DNA of 64,000 nt from Candidatus Poribacteria bacterium. GTDB lineage: Bacteria; Poribacteria; WGA-4E; WGA-3G. Under the pieces are notes generated by a model that made no database searches, was not told where the DNA came from, and worked only from the letters and a program-made list of their open reading frames with translations. The translations under genes were made by a program, and so were the position numbers. Location: contig JAJEIE010000029.1 of the NCBI GenBank assembly GCA_022827625.1, forward strand, positions 62,001 through 126,000, given 5' to 3'. Positions 14,694 to 23,585 of the stretch are shown here, piece by piece (the first letter of the stretch is position 1; each line of letters opens with the position of its first letter).

Positions 14694-17225
14694 ATGCGAT
14701 TTATCAAACACTTTTCAGAAATTGATGAAACGGATCTTTCACGTGTCGGTGGGAAAGGGTTAAATCTCGGAAAGTTGACGAAGGCAGGGTTTCAAGTGCC
14801 GCAAGGTTTTTGCGTCACGACGGATGCTTATCTCTCTTCTGTTCAAGACCTGTCGGAACAGAACGCCAATAGTCTCAAAGATCTTGCCTTGGCTCCAGAA
14901 CTCGTTGCGGAAATCTATGGCGCATACGAAAATCTACAGTTAGCGAAGGTCGCTGTGCGTTCGAGTGCGACCGCCGAAGATTTAGCAGAAGCGAGTTTTG
15001 CGGGGCAACAGGACACATTTCTGAATGTAAAACCTGATGAATTGTTAGATGCTCTCAAGGCGTGCTGGGCATCGCTCTGGTCGGAACGGGCTACTGCCTA
15101 TAGAGAGACACAAAGCATTGCTGACGAAGGGTTGGCAATGGCAGTTGTGATTCAAGAGATGTGCGAGGCGGATGTCTCTGGTGTGCTTTTCACTGTGAGT
15201 CCCTTTAATCAAAGTGCCTCTGTTATTGAGTCGAATTGGGGATTGGGTGAATCGGTTGTGTCGGGTGCTATCACGCCTGACAGTTTTCAGGTATCGCGAG
15301 AGACTGGCAAGGTTTTAGAAAAGACGATTGCGACAAAACAGGAAATGGTGACGGCTGATGGTGTCAGCGAAGTACCAACTGAACAGCAGGACGTTCCGAG
15401 TTTGACGGATGCGCAATTGGGGGAACTTACGGAACTCGGTTTACGAGTCGAAAACCACTATGGACAGCCGATGGACATTGAGTGGGCACTGGCGGATGGT
15501 GAATTTGTGCTGTTGCAGGCACGTCACATTACGACACCTCCGAGTTCCATTACATCTGCGGAATCTGTTGCGCAACTCCGTCAAATGGAAATTCAACGGT
15601 TGGAGGGGTGTGCTGATCCATACGGCACTGTCTGGTGTCATCATAATCTGGCTGAGGTATTGCCAGCCCCATTACCGATGACATGGTCGGTCATGAAAAA
15701 ATTTATGTCGGGTATCGGTGGGTTAGGTGAGGCGTATCGAAGTCTTGGATTTTATCCGAGCGCGCGGGTGGATAGCGAGGGGATTCTGGACTTAATCTGC
15801 GGTCGCATTTACGTTAATTTGAACCGAGAAGCGGAACTCCACTTTGAAGGGTTCCCGTTTGTACACGACTTTAACGCCTTGAAGCAGCACCCACAGCAGG
15901 CGATGTATGCACAAGCGGTTCCTGATATTACACGAAGCCGTGCGTCATTTTGGTTGAAACTCCCACTCCATGTCGTCCGTATGAGCAAAGCAGAGATGCA
16001 CCTGCGGCAGTGTCGATCCGATTTTGACCAAGTCCTAACAGCAGAAGTATTCCCAACGTTTCAGTCGGAAGTTGAGGCAGAATGGGCGGTCTCTTATTCT
16101 GACTTATCGGATGTGGAATTGGCAAAAAAATTTGAGACTTGGTGTACAAAAACACTGGACGACTTCGCACCGAAGGCACTCACTGCCACGCTCCTTGCGG
16201 GGTTCTCACTCCAACGGTTAGAGGGTGTACTTCAGAAATGTACAGATGAGACGACAGCAAAATCCATCGCAAGCAGGCTTATCAGTGGACTTTCTGGCAA
16301 CCTCACTGTTGAAACCAATACGAAACTACAGCAGGTGGCGGCTGGAGACTTGGAACTTACTGATTTTCTGAAAGACTATGGGCATCGCGCAGTTGACGAG
16401 TTTGAATTGGCACAACCGCGTTGGCGTGAAGACGCGACCTACCTCGAACAGATCGTGGCATCCCTCGATTCGGTAGGGGAAATTTGTCATCCCAGCACTC
16501 TTGAACCACAAAGAGAACAACGTGAATCGGCAGAAAAGGAACTTGCTGAGTTGGTGAAGGATAAGAGGGGTTTGCGAAAACAGATTGAGAGTGAATTGGA
16601 CTTCACAAGGCGTTATATGCCTTTCAGAGAGACAGCAAAATTTTATCTCATGCTCGGCTATGAACAGATTCGACGCGCTTTGCTCGAACTGGATTGTCGT
16701 TACGAACTTGATGGTGGGATTTTCTACTTGGTACTGGGTGAATTACGACAACTGATTGATGGGGAGGAAACCTTCGGTGATGTTATCGCCAGACGTAAGA
16801 TGGAACGTGAACTTATGCTACAGATTGAGATGCCGGATGTCATTTTCAGTGATGCCTTAGAGCAGATTGGTGCGCCAATGGTAACTGAGGCAGCGGAAAC
16901 ATACAGAGGTGTAGGCGTTTCTGCGGGGGTAGCGTCGGGCAAAGCACGTGTGCTCTTGAAGCCGTCGGAGGCGCGCCTATCTGACCGAGATTATATTCTG
17001 GTCTGCCCATCAACGGATCCGGCGTGGACACCGCTTTTCCTACATGCGGCGGGACTGGTGATGGAACGCGGCGGAATCTTGTCGCACGGCGCGGTGGTCG
17101 CAAGAGAATATGGTGTGCCTGCTGTTGCGAATATCCCGAACGCGACTCGGTATATCACTGATGGGCAGATGCTCCACATTGATGGAAATACGGGAACGGT
17201 CTCAATCTTAACCGAAACGCCGTAG
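14694..17225 (+). CDS. PEP-synthase-family dikinase, rifampicin-phosphotransferase-like architecture
   Basis: 843 residues. The N-terminal ATP-grasp domain (1-280) shows VGGKGLNLGKL, VAVRSSATAEDLAEASFAGQ and FTVSPFN. A long middle domain (300-740) has no PEP/pyruvate barrel motif. The C-terminal swivelling domain carries the phosphohistidine motif GGILSHGAVVAREYG (His798). In PEP synthase and PPDK the His domain is central and a PEP barrel ends the chain; ATP-grasp, variable middle, C-terminal His is the order in rifampicin phosphotransferase (about 860-870 residues), which phosphorylates a small molecule with ATP. Function is inferred from architecture only; the substrate may not be rifampicin. 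A hairpin repeat abuts the ATG and no SD is visible. Confidence 0.85.
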   Translation: MRFIKHFSEIDETDLSRVGGKGLNLGKLTKAGFQVPQGFCVTTDAYLSSVQDLSEQNANSLKDLALAPELVAEIYGAYENLQLAKVAVRSSATAEDLAEASFAGQQDTFLNVKPDELLDALKACWASLWSERATAYRETQSIADEGLAMAVVIQEMCEADVSGVLFTVSPFNQSASVIESNWGLGESVVSGAITPDSFQVSRETGKVLEKTIATKQEMVTADGVSEVPTEQQDVPSLTDAQLGELTELGLRVENHYGQPMDIEWALADGEFVLLQARHITTPPSSITSAESVAQLRQMEIQRLEGCADPYGTVWCHHNLAEVLPAPLPMTWSVMKKFMSGIGGLGEAYRSLGFYPSARVDSEGILDLICGRIYVNLNREAELHFEGFPFVHDFNALKQHPQQAMYAQAVPDITRSRASFWLKLPLHVVRMSKAEMHLRQCRSDFDQVLTAEVFPTFQSEVEAEWAVSYSDLSDVELAKKFETWCTKTLDDFAPKALTATLLAGFSLQRLEGVLQKCTDETTAKSIASRLISGLSGNLTVETNTKLQQVAAGDLELTDFLKDYGHRAVDEFELAQPRWREDATYLEQIVASLDSVGEICHPSTLEPQREQRESAEKELAELVKDKRGLRKQIESELDFTRRYMPFRETAKFYLMLGYEQIRRALLELDCRYELDGGIFYLVLGELRQLIDGEETFGDVIARRKMERELMLQIEMPDVIFSDALEQIGAPMVTEAAETYRGVGVSAGVASGKARVLLKPSEARLSDRDYILVCPSTDPAWTPLFLHAAGLVMERGGILSHGAVVAREYGVPAVANIPNATRYITDGQMLHIDGNTGTVSILTETP

Positions 17226-17239
17226 CGGAGAGATCCAAT

Positions 17240-18307
17240 ATGCTACTCGATACCTATTCATACGCACGTCAACAAAAACGTAGGAAGACTCAGAAAGCGT
17301 TTCTGCTTTCGTTGATTCTGCATGCTATTGCAATAACGATTATGGGTCTCGGCTATATTCGGTGGTATCGTCCGCAGCTTCCTTCGGAACCTCTCGTGTC
17401 GGAAGCGATTTCGGTAACCGACCTTCAACGCTTTCATATAAACAGTATGCGCAAGCGCACAATGCCGACTCGGCGTTCAACGCCTGCCAAGACCTCACCG
17501 AGCCCTAATCAAACCGTTGCAAAACTGGCGCGCGCAACCCCGGCACCGCATGTGTCAATGTCGGTACCCAAAACGTCAGCACGTTTACCGATGGCTGAAA
17601 CGACGCTGCAAGAACAAACAACAGAAACGCCAGTGTGGAAAACGATTGCGACGGCACACGCGCAAGCACCCACAATTGCGCCGAAACCTAAAACCGTGCA
17701 GGGTGAAAATAGAAGCCAAGCGGTGGGCGATAGGAGCAGCCCCGCACCGCCGATTGACAGAGATGGTCGGATGGGGGAGGCACTCGAAGGCATTGCAGAA
17801 AGCGTTGCTGATGGGCAAAACGAGGAAGCGGTTGACATTGTTTTTCTACTTGACATCAGTGGGAGTATGATAGATAATATCCGTGCAGTCGGCAGACAGC
17901 TTAATCGGATGGTAGAGGTCTTTGAAGAGAAAGGGGTCGATTTCACGCTCGGCATCGTTATCTTCAGGTATCTCGAAGACGACACAATTATCCATCCACA
18001 AACACGGGATAGCGAGCGATATAAACGGTTGCTGACTTCACACGTTGTCGCTGCTGCAGGTGATGAACGGGCACACAACGCGATTATAAAAACAATACGC
18101 CGCGTCAATTTCCGTGAAGGCGTGGATCGTCGATTTGTTCTCGTTACCGATGAGGCGAGCAAAGGTTCTTATACATTACCGGAAGTGTTGCGGCAGTGTT
18201 TCGAGAATAATATCACTGTCGATGTTATCGGGATTAATCACACGACCCATAGGGCACTTACAACGAAAACGGGTGGACTCTGGTTTCCGATACCAATACA
18301 GGAATAG
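17240..18307 (+). CDS. von Willebrand A protein with TonB-like membrane anchor
   Basis: 355 residues; SD GGAGAG 8 nt upstream, 14 nt after the dikinase gene. Residues 21-40 form a membrane helix FLLSLILHAIAITIMGLGYI with SxxxH (Ser24, His28). A Pro/Thr/Ala-rich linker follows (50-180). The VWA domain starts at about 200 with the metal-ion-dependent adhesion motif DISGS (205-209) and a later VLVTDEAS. VWA domains bind partner proteins through a divalent metal. The combination anchor-linker-VWA is the same plan as the DUF4159 protein at 7765. Partner unknown. Confidence 0.87.
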   Translation: MLLDTYSYARQQKRRKTQKAFLLSLILHAIAITIMGLGYIRWYRPQLPSEPLVSEAISVTDLQRFHINSMRKRTMPTRRSTPAKTSPSPNQTVAKLARATPAPHVSMSVPKTSARLPMAETTLQEQTTETPVWKTIATAHAQAPTIAPKPKTVQGENRSQAVGDRSSPAPPIDRDGRMGEALEGIAESVADGQNEEAVDIVFLLDISGSMIDNIRAVGRQLNRMVEVFEEKGVDFTLGIVIFRYLEDDTIIHPQTRDSERYKRLLTSHVVAAAGDERAHNAIIKTIRRVNFREGVDRRFVLVTDEASKGSYTLPEVLRQCFENNITVDVIGINHTTHRALTTKTGGLWFPIPIQE

Positions 18308-18337
18308 CGATTAGCGGTTAGCAGTCAGCAGTCAGAA
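18303..18337. repeat. Heptad tract starting at a stop codon
   Basis: AATAGCG ATTAGCG GTTAGCA GTCAGCA GTCAGAA: five degenerate 7-mers, the first one containing the TAG stop of the VWA gene. Confidence 0.85.
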
Positions 18338-18486
18338 AAACAGTTTCAGTTCAGAGATTTACTTTATACCGGAAACTTAGCCCGAAACGTAGTGGAGGGG
18401 TTTTTGCTTGGGTGTTTCTTCAGATCTACGGAAAGGGATTTCAAATCCCCAATCCGCTTCAACGAACCGCAAGGAAAGTTAAAAAT

Positions 18487-19254
18487 ATGAAATGGTCATT
18501 GAATACTTATCAAACCTGTCAAGCGTGGGAATTAGGACGGATACTTGACACCGCCGAGGCTACCGGCTATCACGGTGTCGAATTGTTAATGGATTACGAG
18601 CAGAAGCACGGCTTTGAGTGGGATACGCCCAGAGAAGCGTGGGACGGGTTAAAGGCACAAGTGGACGCGAGTGGCGTTGTTATCTCCTCACTCACAAGCT
18701 GCCAAAATTTCCACTCTGAGAACGCCACTGACCGCGAGGAGACTGTCCGGCGCGTGACACGCGTGATTGATATGGCAGAATTTATGGGATGTGATCACGT
18801 TCGAGTGCTCGGGGACCGGTATACCAAGGAGAACCGTGATGCGATCGTTGGTTATGTCACCGACGGATTGAAAGCACTCGGTACTTATGCTGGCGAGAAG
18901 CAGATCACTGTCTCCATTGAGATGCACGGCTCTTTCACAGACCCAGATTCAGCGATGGAGGTCATTGAAGGTGTAAATCTTCCGAACGTCGGTTTTGTCT
19001 TTAATTCACAATTCGTCGGTTGCGATGCGGGGAGTATTGAACCGCTCTTTTCACGTGTTGCATCTCACATTACGGCAGTACATACACATCGGGTAGAAGA
19101 ACCGGAGACCTTTGACCTCTACCGTCAGATGTTCCAGTGGCTGGATCGGATCGGCTTCTCAGGTTACATCTCCAACGAATGTGCGTATACGGGACCTGAC
19201 CCGGAGAAGGTGCTTGCGCTCTACGTTGGACTTTTTAAAGCGTTTGTTTCTTAG
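18487..19254 (+). CDS. Sugar phosphate isomerase/epimerase (TIM barrel)
   Basis: 255 residues. The ATG at 18487 follows AAGGAAAG; a longer in-frame start only adds translated repeat. KWSLNTYQTCQAWELGRIL, GYHGVELLMDYEQKHG, HVRVLGDRYTKENRD, ISVEMHG-like ITVSIEMHGSF, VGFVFNSQF, HITAVHTHRVEEPET and GYISNECAYTGPDP mark the barrel strands with Glu and His metal ligands of the xylose-isomerase-like family. Substrate unknown. It begins a run of genes (coiled-coil protein, FG-GAP protein, sulfatase-fold protein) on the same strand with small gaps. Confidence 0.85.
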   Translation: MKWSLNTYQTCQAWELGRILDTAEATGYHGVELLMDYEQKHGFEWDTPREAWDGLKAQVDASGVVISSLTSCQNFHSENATDREETVRRVTRVIDMAEFMGCDHVRVLGDRYTKENRDAIVGYVTDGLKALGTYAGEKQITVSIEMHGSFTDPDSAMEVIEGVNLPNVGFVFNSQFVGCDAGSIEPLFSRVASHITAVHTHRVEEPETFDLYRQMFQWLDRIGFSGYISNECAYTGPDPEKVLALYVGLFKAFVS

Positions 19255-19265
19255 GAGACAAAAAA

Positions 19266-19544
19266 ATGAACATTCAAGAGCTGTATGATTTGATGTCAAA
19301 GCGTTTGGATGAGATGAGTGCGCGTACTGATGCTCGTTTAGAGGAAATGAGTGCGCGTACCGATGCCCGTTTTTCAGAGGTTATCGCGCGGTTAGAGGGT
19401 ATTGACGATCGGCTCCGTGGGGTCGAAACGAAAGTCGCCGAATTACAGGGTCGCAAAATGGGCATAAGCACTGTACGGGATTGGATTGTCGGCCTCAGTG
19501 CTGTTTGCGCGTTAATAATTTCGCTCATCGCGCTTTTGAAATAA
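19266..19544 (+). CDS. Small coiled-coil protein with C-terminal membrane helix
   Basis: 92 residues, SD AGGAGA. The first 60 residues are helical coiled coil with an 11-residue tandem repeat: RLDEMSARTDA, RLEEMSARTDA, then a diverged third copy; the copies are also near-identical at the DNA level (33 bp). A membrane helix ends the protein (WIVGLSAVCALIISLIALL). Topology suggests a tail-anchored cytoplasmic or periplasmic coiled coil. Such proteins resemble DUF-type haemolysin-XhlA-like or generic coiled-coil anchors; no function can be assigned. It sits 11 nt after the isomerase gene. Confidence 0.75.
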   Translation: MNIQELYDLMSKRLDEMSARTDARLEEMSARTDARFSEVIARLEGIDDRLRGVETKVAELQGRKMGISTVRDWIVGLSAVCALIISLIALLK

Positions 19545-19565
19545 GGCATAATATCGGGTGCAAAC

Positions 19566-20921
19566 ATGTCACAATCCGCACATCTTTATAAACGGGTCGC
19601 GATCCCAGATGCTTTCCTGAACAAGACAGAGGGAAACGCATGGGGCGGTGACATCCGCATCGGCGATCTGACGGGTGATGGCACCGTTGATTTGTTGGTA
19701 TACAAGTCGCTCGGCGGCATTCATCCGTGTTTTCTCGGGGCATTCACACTCGAAGGCGAACCGATCTGGTCGTTTGGTGATAAGCATCTCGAAATCAGAG
19801 ACGCAGATGCCAAGGACACACCCCTAACGACGCTCTCTCCTGACCGACCGGGTCCTGTTTCTATTCACGACATCGATGCGGATGGACAGACAGAGGTTAT
19901 ATGTTTCTGGGTAGACCCCGACGCCCCTGAGGTGAGTAAGTGGGATTTGTCGGCAATCGGTTTGATAATTTTAGACGGTGCCACGGGTGCTGTTAAACAG
20001 ACACTTGCACCTGAGGCGTTGCGTCAGTGTAACGCGTACGCTGAAGGCGAACTTCATATCCCGAACTACGTCCATCAACGCTTGATGATTGCTAACTTCT
20101 CTGGAAACGCGCAACCGCAAGATTTTGTCGTGAAGGTCGGCGTGAATGTGCTGGCGTTTAACCACAAACTGGAATTGCTCTGGCAATACACCGACGAGTG
20201 GTTCCGTTATCCAAAGCATTCCGCATACATCCCTGCAGTCGGCGATTTTAACGGCGATGGACTTGATGAAGTTAACGGCGGCAATTTTGGGATCGCTGCT
20301 GACGGCACGGTGCTCTGGAATCACTACTTCGGTGCGAACATGGATTCGGTTTTAGTTTCGGAGTGGGACGGCAATGAACGTGCGATCCTCTCAGGGGGTG
20401 GACAGGTCGTCAATGCTGAAGGGCATCCACTTCTCTCACTCGGTTTTGATACTGTCCCGCACGGGCAAGAGATCCGGTGTGGCAGATTGCTTCCAGATGT
20501 ATCTACGAATGCGTTGGTTATCCGTTATAATGGACATCACCCCGACTTGATGGTAGTAGATAACGACGGACAGATTAGAAGTCGATTTCGCGTTGATGAA
20601 ACCCCGAACAATACAGGTTTAGAGATTATCCGTTGGCACGGTGGGGAAAATGTCGAATTGACTTACAGTCCCGCTGCACTCTATGATAGTGCTGGAAACA
20701 AGGTTGTAACATTCCCTGAACTTCCACCACCTACCGGCGGCAAGATGGGTTGGTATCACTGTTTCCCGGCGGATGTCTGTGGCGACGGACGTGATGAGGT
20801 CATCCTCTACGATCCTTATAGCGATGCTGTCTATATTTATACGCCTACGCCTTTTCAACCCGACCTGTTTGGTGGGTATCAGCACACCGAGCGACAATAC
20901 AATACACGGTTAATGGATTGA
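19566..20921 (+). CDS. FG-GAP/VCBS-type beta-propeller protein without signal peptide
   Basis: 451 residues. At least four calcium-type D-x-[DN/T]-x-D-G loops are spaced along the chain: DLTGDGTVD (34), DIDADGQTE (about 101), DFNGDGLDE (about 227) and DVCGDGRDE (about 408), each followed by strand-like hydrophobics, as in FG-GAP/rhamnogalacturonan-lyase-like propellers. No export signal is visible, which is unusual for this class. Its TGA stop overlaps the ATG of the sulfatase-fold gene (TGATG), so the two are translationally coupled and may act together. Confidence 0.75.
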   Translation: MSQSAHLYKRVAIPDAFLNKTEGNAWGGDIRIGDLTGDGTVDLLVYKSLGGIHPCFLGAFTLEGEPIWSFGDKHLEIRDADAKDTPLTTLSPDRPGPVSIHDIDADGQTEVICFWVDPDAPEVSKWDLSAIGLIILDGATGAVKQTLAPEALRQCNAYAEGELHIPNYVHQRLMIANFSGNAQPQDFVVKVGVNVLAFNHKLELLWQYTDEWFRYPKHSAYIPAVGDFNGDGLDEVNGGNFGIAADGTVLWNHYFGANMDSVLVSEWDGNERAILSGGGQVVNAEGHPLLSLGFDTVPHGQEIRCGRLLPDVSTNALVIRYNGHHPDLMVVDNDGQIRSRFRVDETPNNTGLEIIRWHGGENVELTYSPAALYDSAGNKVVTFPELPPPTGGKMGWYHCFPADVCGDGRDEVILYDPYSDAVYIYTPTPFQPDLFGGYQHTERQYNTRLMD

Positions 20922-22198
20922 TGAAAACCAACACTGTCAATAAATTTTTACTCATCTCAATTGATTGCTGGCGGTTTGACGCACTCAGCCGGACGAACCC
21001 ACTTTTTAACACCCCGAAGTTCGATATGTTGACGCAGGATTTTTCGCTTGCTGAAAAGTTCTTCGTGCCGGCACCGGCGACTCGCCCCTCTCATACTTCC
21101 TATTTTACAGGTCTCTACGCTTTTGAACACGGTGTCTACGGGCAGACCTATCTCAAGATGTTCGAGGGCATTCCGAATCTGTTTCAGATATTTAACGATG
21201 CTGGCTATCACATCACGGGACGTTCCGAACGTCCAGAGGTGTTCCGATTCCTCGATTTTGAACCGTTTATCACAGCGATTGACCCGAATGCAGAAGCACA
21301 ACATCTGGGTTCACTTGAAGATCTGATGCGACAGCTTAAGCAGCCCGCAGACGTGCCACAATTCTGTTTCCTGCACTTTTGGTATACGCACGGTGGCTAC
21401 GGCATGAGCGGGATTCCGGGTGCGCCGAGCCTCAAGTGGCTCGTTGATAACGATAGGATAGACGAAGCGCTACGTATCTACTACGCTGCTGCGACGCATA
21501 TACTGGAATTCAAGTTGGTTGAAATTCTCAAACAACTCCAACTCTCGGAGTGGGCAGTCTTCATTTTCGGGGATCACGGTGAAGGCATCTGCAAAGAGAT
21601 TACTGATCACGGCGGCACGCTCAACCAGAACGTGCTACACGTGCCACTATTAGCACATATCCCGCGCGTGAGGGACTTAACATTCCCAGACGCGCCCCTC
21701 TCAGCGATTGACCTATTCCCGACGATTACGAACCTTGCCGGTATTGATGCAGACTATCAAGGCTATGGACAAGACCTGTTATCTCCATCTGAAATTGACA
21801 GCTTTGGTCCCTCTGGACGACTGATATTGTCGGAGTTAGACAGTCTCTACGGCATCGGGTTTCTCAGTAAAAACAACTTGGAGATGCCGCACCATCGTGT
21901 AACTTCTCGGACAACGGTTGACAACGTGGAAATCAACAGGTATTCGGAAGGGGTTCGACTCTGGTCGCTAACGGACGGTGAGCACCTCTATCGTGAAGAT
22001 GAGGAGACGGGGGAGTTCGTGTACCGCCACGTGCTGAGCGGTGAAGACCTCCGCTGTGAAGATCCAGATCGTTTCCGAGACGCTTACGACGACATTTTGA
22101 TGAATTCCAACTATCAGCACTTGCAAGCGCGAGACGCTACGGCTGAGGAGACAGAGATTTTGGAAGACAGATTACGGGATTTGGGGTATGTTGAGTAA
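20921..22198 (+). CDS. Sulfatase-fold (alkaline phosphatase superfamily) hydrolase with Thr in place of formylglycine Cys
   Basis: 425 residues, ATG overlapping the upstream stop. LLISIDCWRFD (Asp15) gives the first metal site and FIFGDHGEGI plus TDHGG the others. The nucleophile motif of sulfatases, C/S-x-P-S-R, reads T54-R-P-S-H here, followed by the usual SYFTGLYAFEHGV. With no Cys or Ser to make formylglycine it is unlikely to be a classic sulfatase; Thr is the nucleophile in phosphoethanolamine and phosphoglycerol transferases of the same superfamily. No membrane helices or signal peptide. Probably a phospho- or phosphonate-ester hydrolase, or a diverged family. Confidence 0.82.
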   Translation: MKTNTVNKFLLISIDCWRFDALSRTNPLFNTPKFDMLTQDFSLAEKFFVPAPATRPSHTSYFTGLYAFEHGVYGQTYLKMFEGIPNLFQIFNDAGYHITGRSERPEVFRFLDFEPFITAIDPNAEAQHLGSLEDLMRQLKQPADVPQFCFLHFWYTHGGYGMSGIPGAPSLKWLVDNDRIDEALRIYYAAATHILEFKLVEILKQLQLSEWAVFIFGDHGEGICKEITDHGGTLNQNVLHVPLLAHIPRVRDLTFPDAPLSAIDLFPTITNLAGIDADYQGYGQDLLSPSEIDSFGPSGRLILSELDSLYGIGFLSKNNLEMPHHRVTSRTTVDNVEINRYSEGVRLWSLTDGEHLYREDEETGEFVYRHVLSGEDLRCEDPDRFRDAYDDILMNSNYQHLQARDATAEETEILEDRLRDLGYVE

Positions 22199-22240
22199 AT
22201 TAGCGGTCAGCGATCGGAAACCTTCAGCAGTCAGTAAATT
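22199..22240. repeat. Heptad tract after a stop codon
   Basis: ATTAGCG GTCAGCG ATCGGAA ACCTTCA GCAGTCA GTAAATT: degenerate 7-bp periodicity starting directly after the TAA of the sulfatase-fold gene. Confidence 0.75.
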
Positions 22241-22270
22241 CAATCTACAGCACTTCCAAGAAAGCCTCTC

Positions 22271-23083
22271 ATGAAACTTTTTACATTTTTAAGTGCTTGC
22301 TTTGCCATTTTCGTCTTTGGAGGATGTGCTGCAAAATCACATCAGGCAATCAGTTCGGCCAACCCTGTTACCCTTGCCGAGATTGCCAATGATGTTGAAA
22401 TAAATGGCACGAACTCAGCATACAAAGGACAGAAGGTTACGATTACCGCTGCGGGTAGAATTCATCCGAGTGCTGATGGGGACCCTGCAACGTTAGAACT
22501 CTTTACGCACCACAACAACGTCTATTTTTTCATCACAGACCCGGACGCTACATCTGCGCTCAATCACTATTATTTGAATTACATGGAGAGCGATCTGGCA
22601 CACATTCGGGGTCATACAACTTACACCTTCACACTTCTCATAAAAGACATTTCTGAAGACACAAGCATACACGGAGACCCTTTCTTCATTATTTGGGCGG
22701 ATGTCCCCGTACACACCGTTAAGGCTGATATTGAAGTCATCAACACGACACTCGAAGGGGTTGTGACGGGCGGTCAAAGGTATGCTGGGAAAACGGTGCG
22801 CCTCCAAGCGACTGTTTTACTTGATAGACTCAATGAGATGCTGGGGATTCAAGCGGATGTGGACCCGGAATTGGTAAAGACCTATTCGGGGACCATGATG
22901 CTGACCACAGATAATAGGAATGTGACCTTTTGGATTGTAGATGATGTTGCGGGCGGCGGTTTCTTTCCTTCAAACCTTGAAAAGTATAAGAATCACGAGA
23001 CGTATACGTTCACACTCTACGTTGAAAGAGTCGTGACAGAAGGGGAACTGGTTGAGATTACTACCGGCATTGCTGACGATTAA
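22271..23083 (+). CDS. Lipoprotein with two OB-like repeats
   Basis: 270 residues. Lipobox FGGC (Cys19). Two halves repeat the same plan: 'NSAYKGQKVTITAAGRI ... NVYFFITDPDA ... YTFTLLIKDIS' (about 50-150) and 'GQRYAGKTVRLQATVLL ... NVTFWIVDDVAGG ... YTFTLYVERV' (about 170-260). The alternating strand pattern resembles OB-fold (tRNA_anti-like) domains, known in other bacterial lipoproteins. Function unknown. Its stop overlaps the stop of the convergent phosphoesterase gene by the palindrome TTAA. Confidence 0.75.
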   Translation: MKLFTFLSACFAIFVFGGCAAKSHQAISSANPVTLAEIANDVEINGTNSAYKGQKVTITAAGRIHPSADGDPATLELFTHHNNVYFFITDPDATSALNHYYLNYMESDLAHIRGHTTYTFTLLIKDISEDTSIHGDPFFIIWADVPVHTVKADIEVINTTLEGVVTGGQRYAGKTVRLQATVLLDRLNEMLGIQADVDPELVKTYSGTMMLTTDNRNVTFWIVDDVAGGGFFPSNLEKYKNHETYTFTLYVERVVTEGELVEITTGIADD

Positions 23084-23568
23084 TGCAACTCATGAATTGT
23101 CGCCGCAAGCGTCGCGAGCTCCACAACGGCAACGGTTGCCTTCCCTGTCGTCCATCCGCCTGTTTCACCGGGATTGAGTAGTAGAGATTGACCCTTCTGG
23201 ATATCTATCTGGTGGGTGTGCCCGTAGACCACAATATCGTACTCTCCACTTTTAGCAATCGGGATGGCGAGTTCAGGATAGTGCATGACGGCAATCTTTT
23301 TGTCACCGAGGGAGACATCAGCAAGGTTCGGGTGTACCTCGCCACCGATGGTTTCAAACCGTTTTGCAACGACGACGCGTTCGCCGTCATTGTTTCCAAA
23401 AACGCCGACGACGGGGCAGTTTAAATCTGCTAATGGATCAATCGCAAATGGTGCGATAAAATCACCAGCGTGGACGACAAGATCTACACCAATTTCGTTG
23501 AACAATGCGACAGCACGTTTGACGTTTGGGATATTGTCGTGACTGTCGGACATAACACCAAGTTTCAT
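23080..23568 (-). CDS. YfcE-type metallophosphoesterase
   Basis: 162 residues from the ATG at 23568, preceded by AAGGA at 7 nt; an in-frame upstream extension has no SD. It shows all calcineurin-like metal motifs in order: DSHDN (residues 8-12), GDFI, GNNDGE, HYPE and GHTH, ending in NPGETGGW. YfcE/MJ0936-type enzymes are cytoplasmic metal-dependent phosphodiesterases, about 160-180 residues long. It is the last gene of a minus-strand run starting with the sulfite-oxidase-like gene. Confidence 0.9.
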   Translation of the reverse strand: MKLGVMSDSHDNIPNVKRAVALFNEIGVDLVVHAGDFIAPFAIDPLADLNCPVVGVFGNNDGERVVVAKRFETIGGEVHPNLADVSLGDKKIAVMHYPELAIPIAKSGEYDIVVYGHTHQIDIQKGQSLLLNPGETGGWTTGKATVAVVELATLAATIHELH

Positions 23569-23585
23569 ATTTGAGTCCTTTCTAT

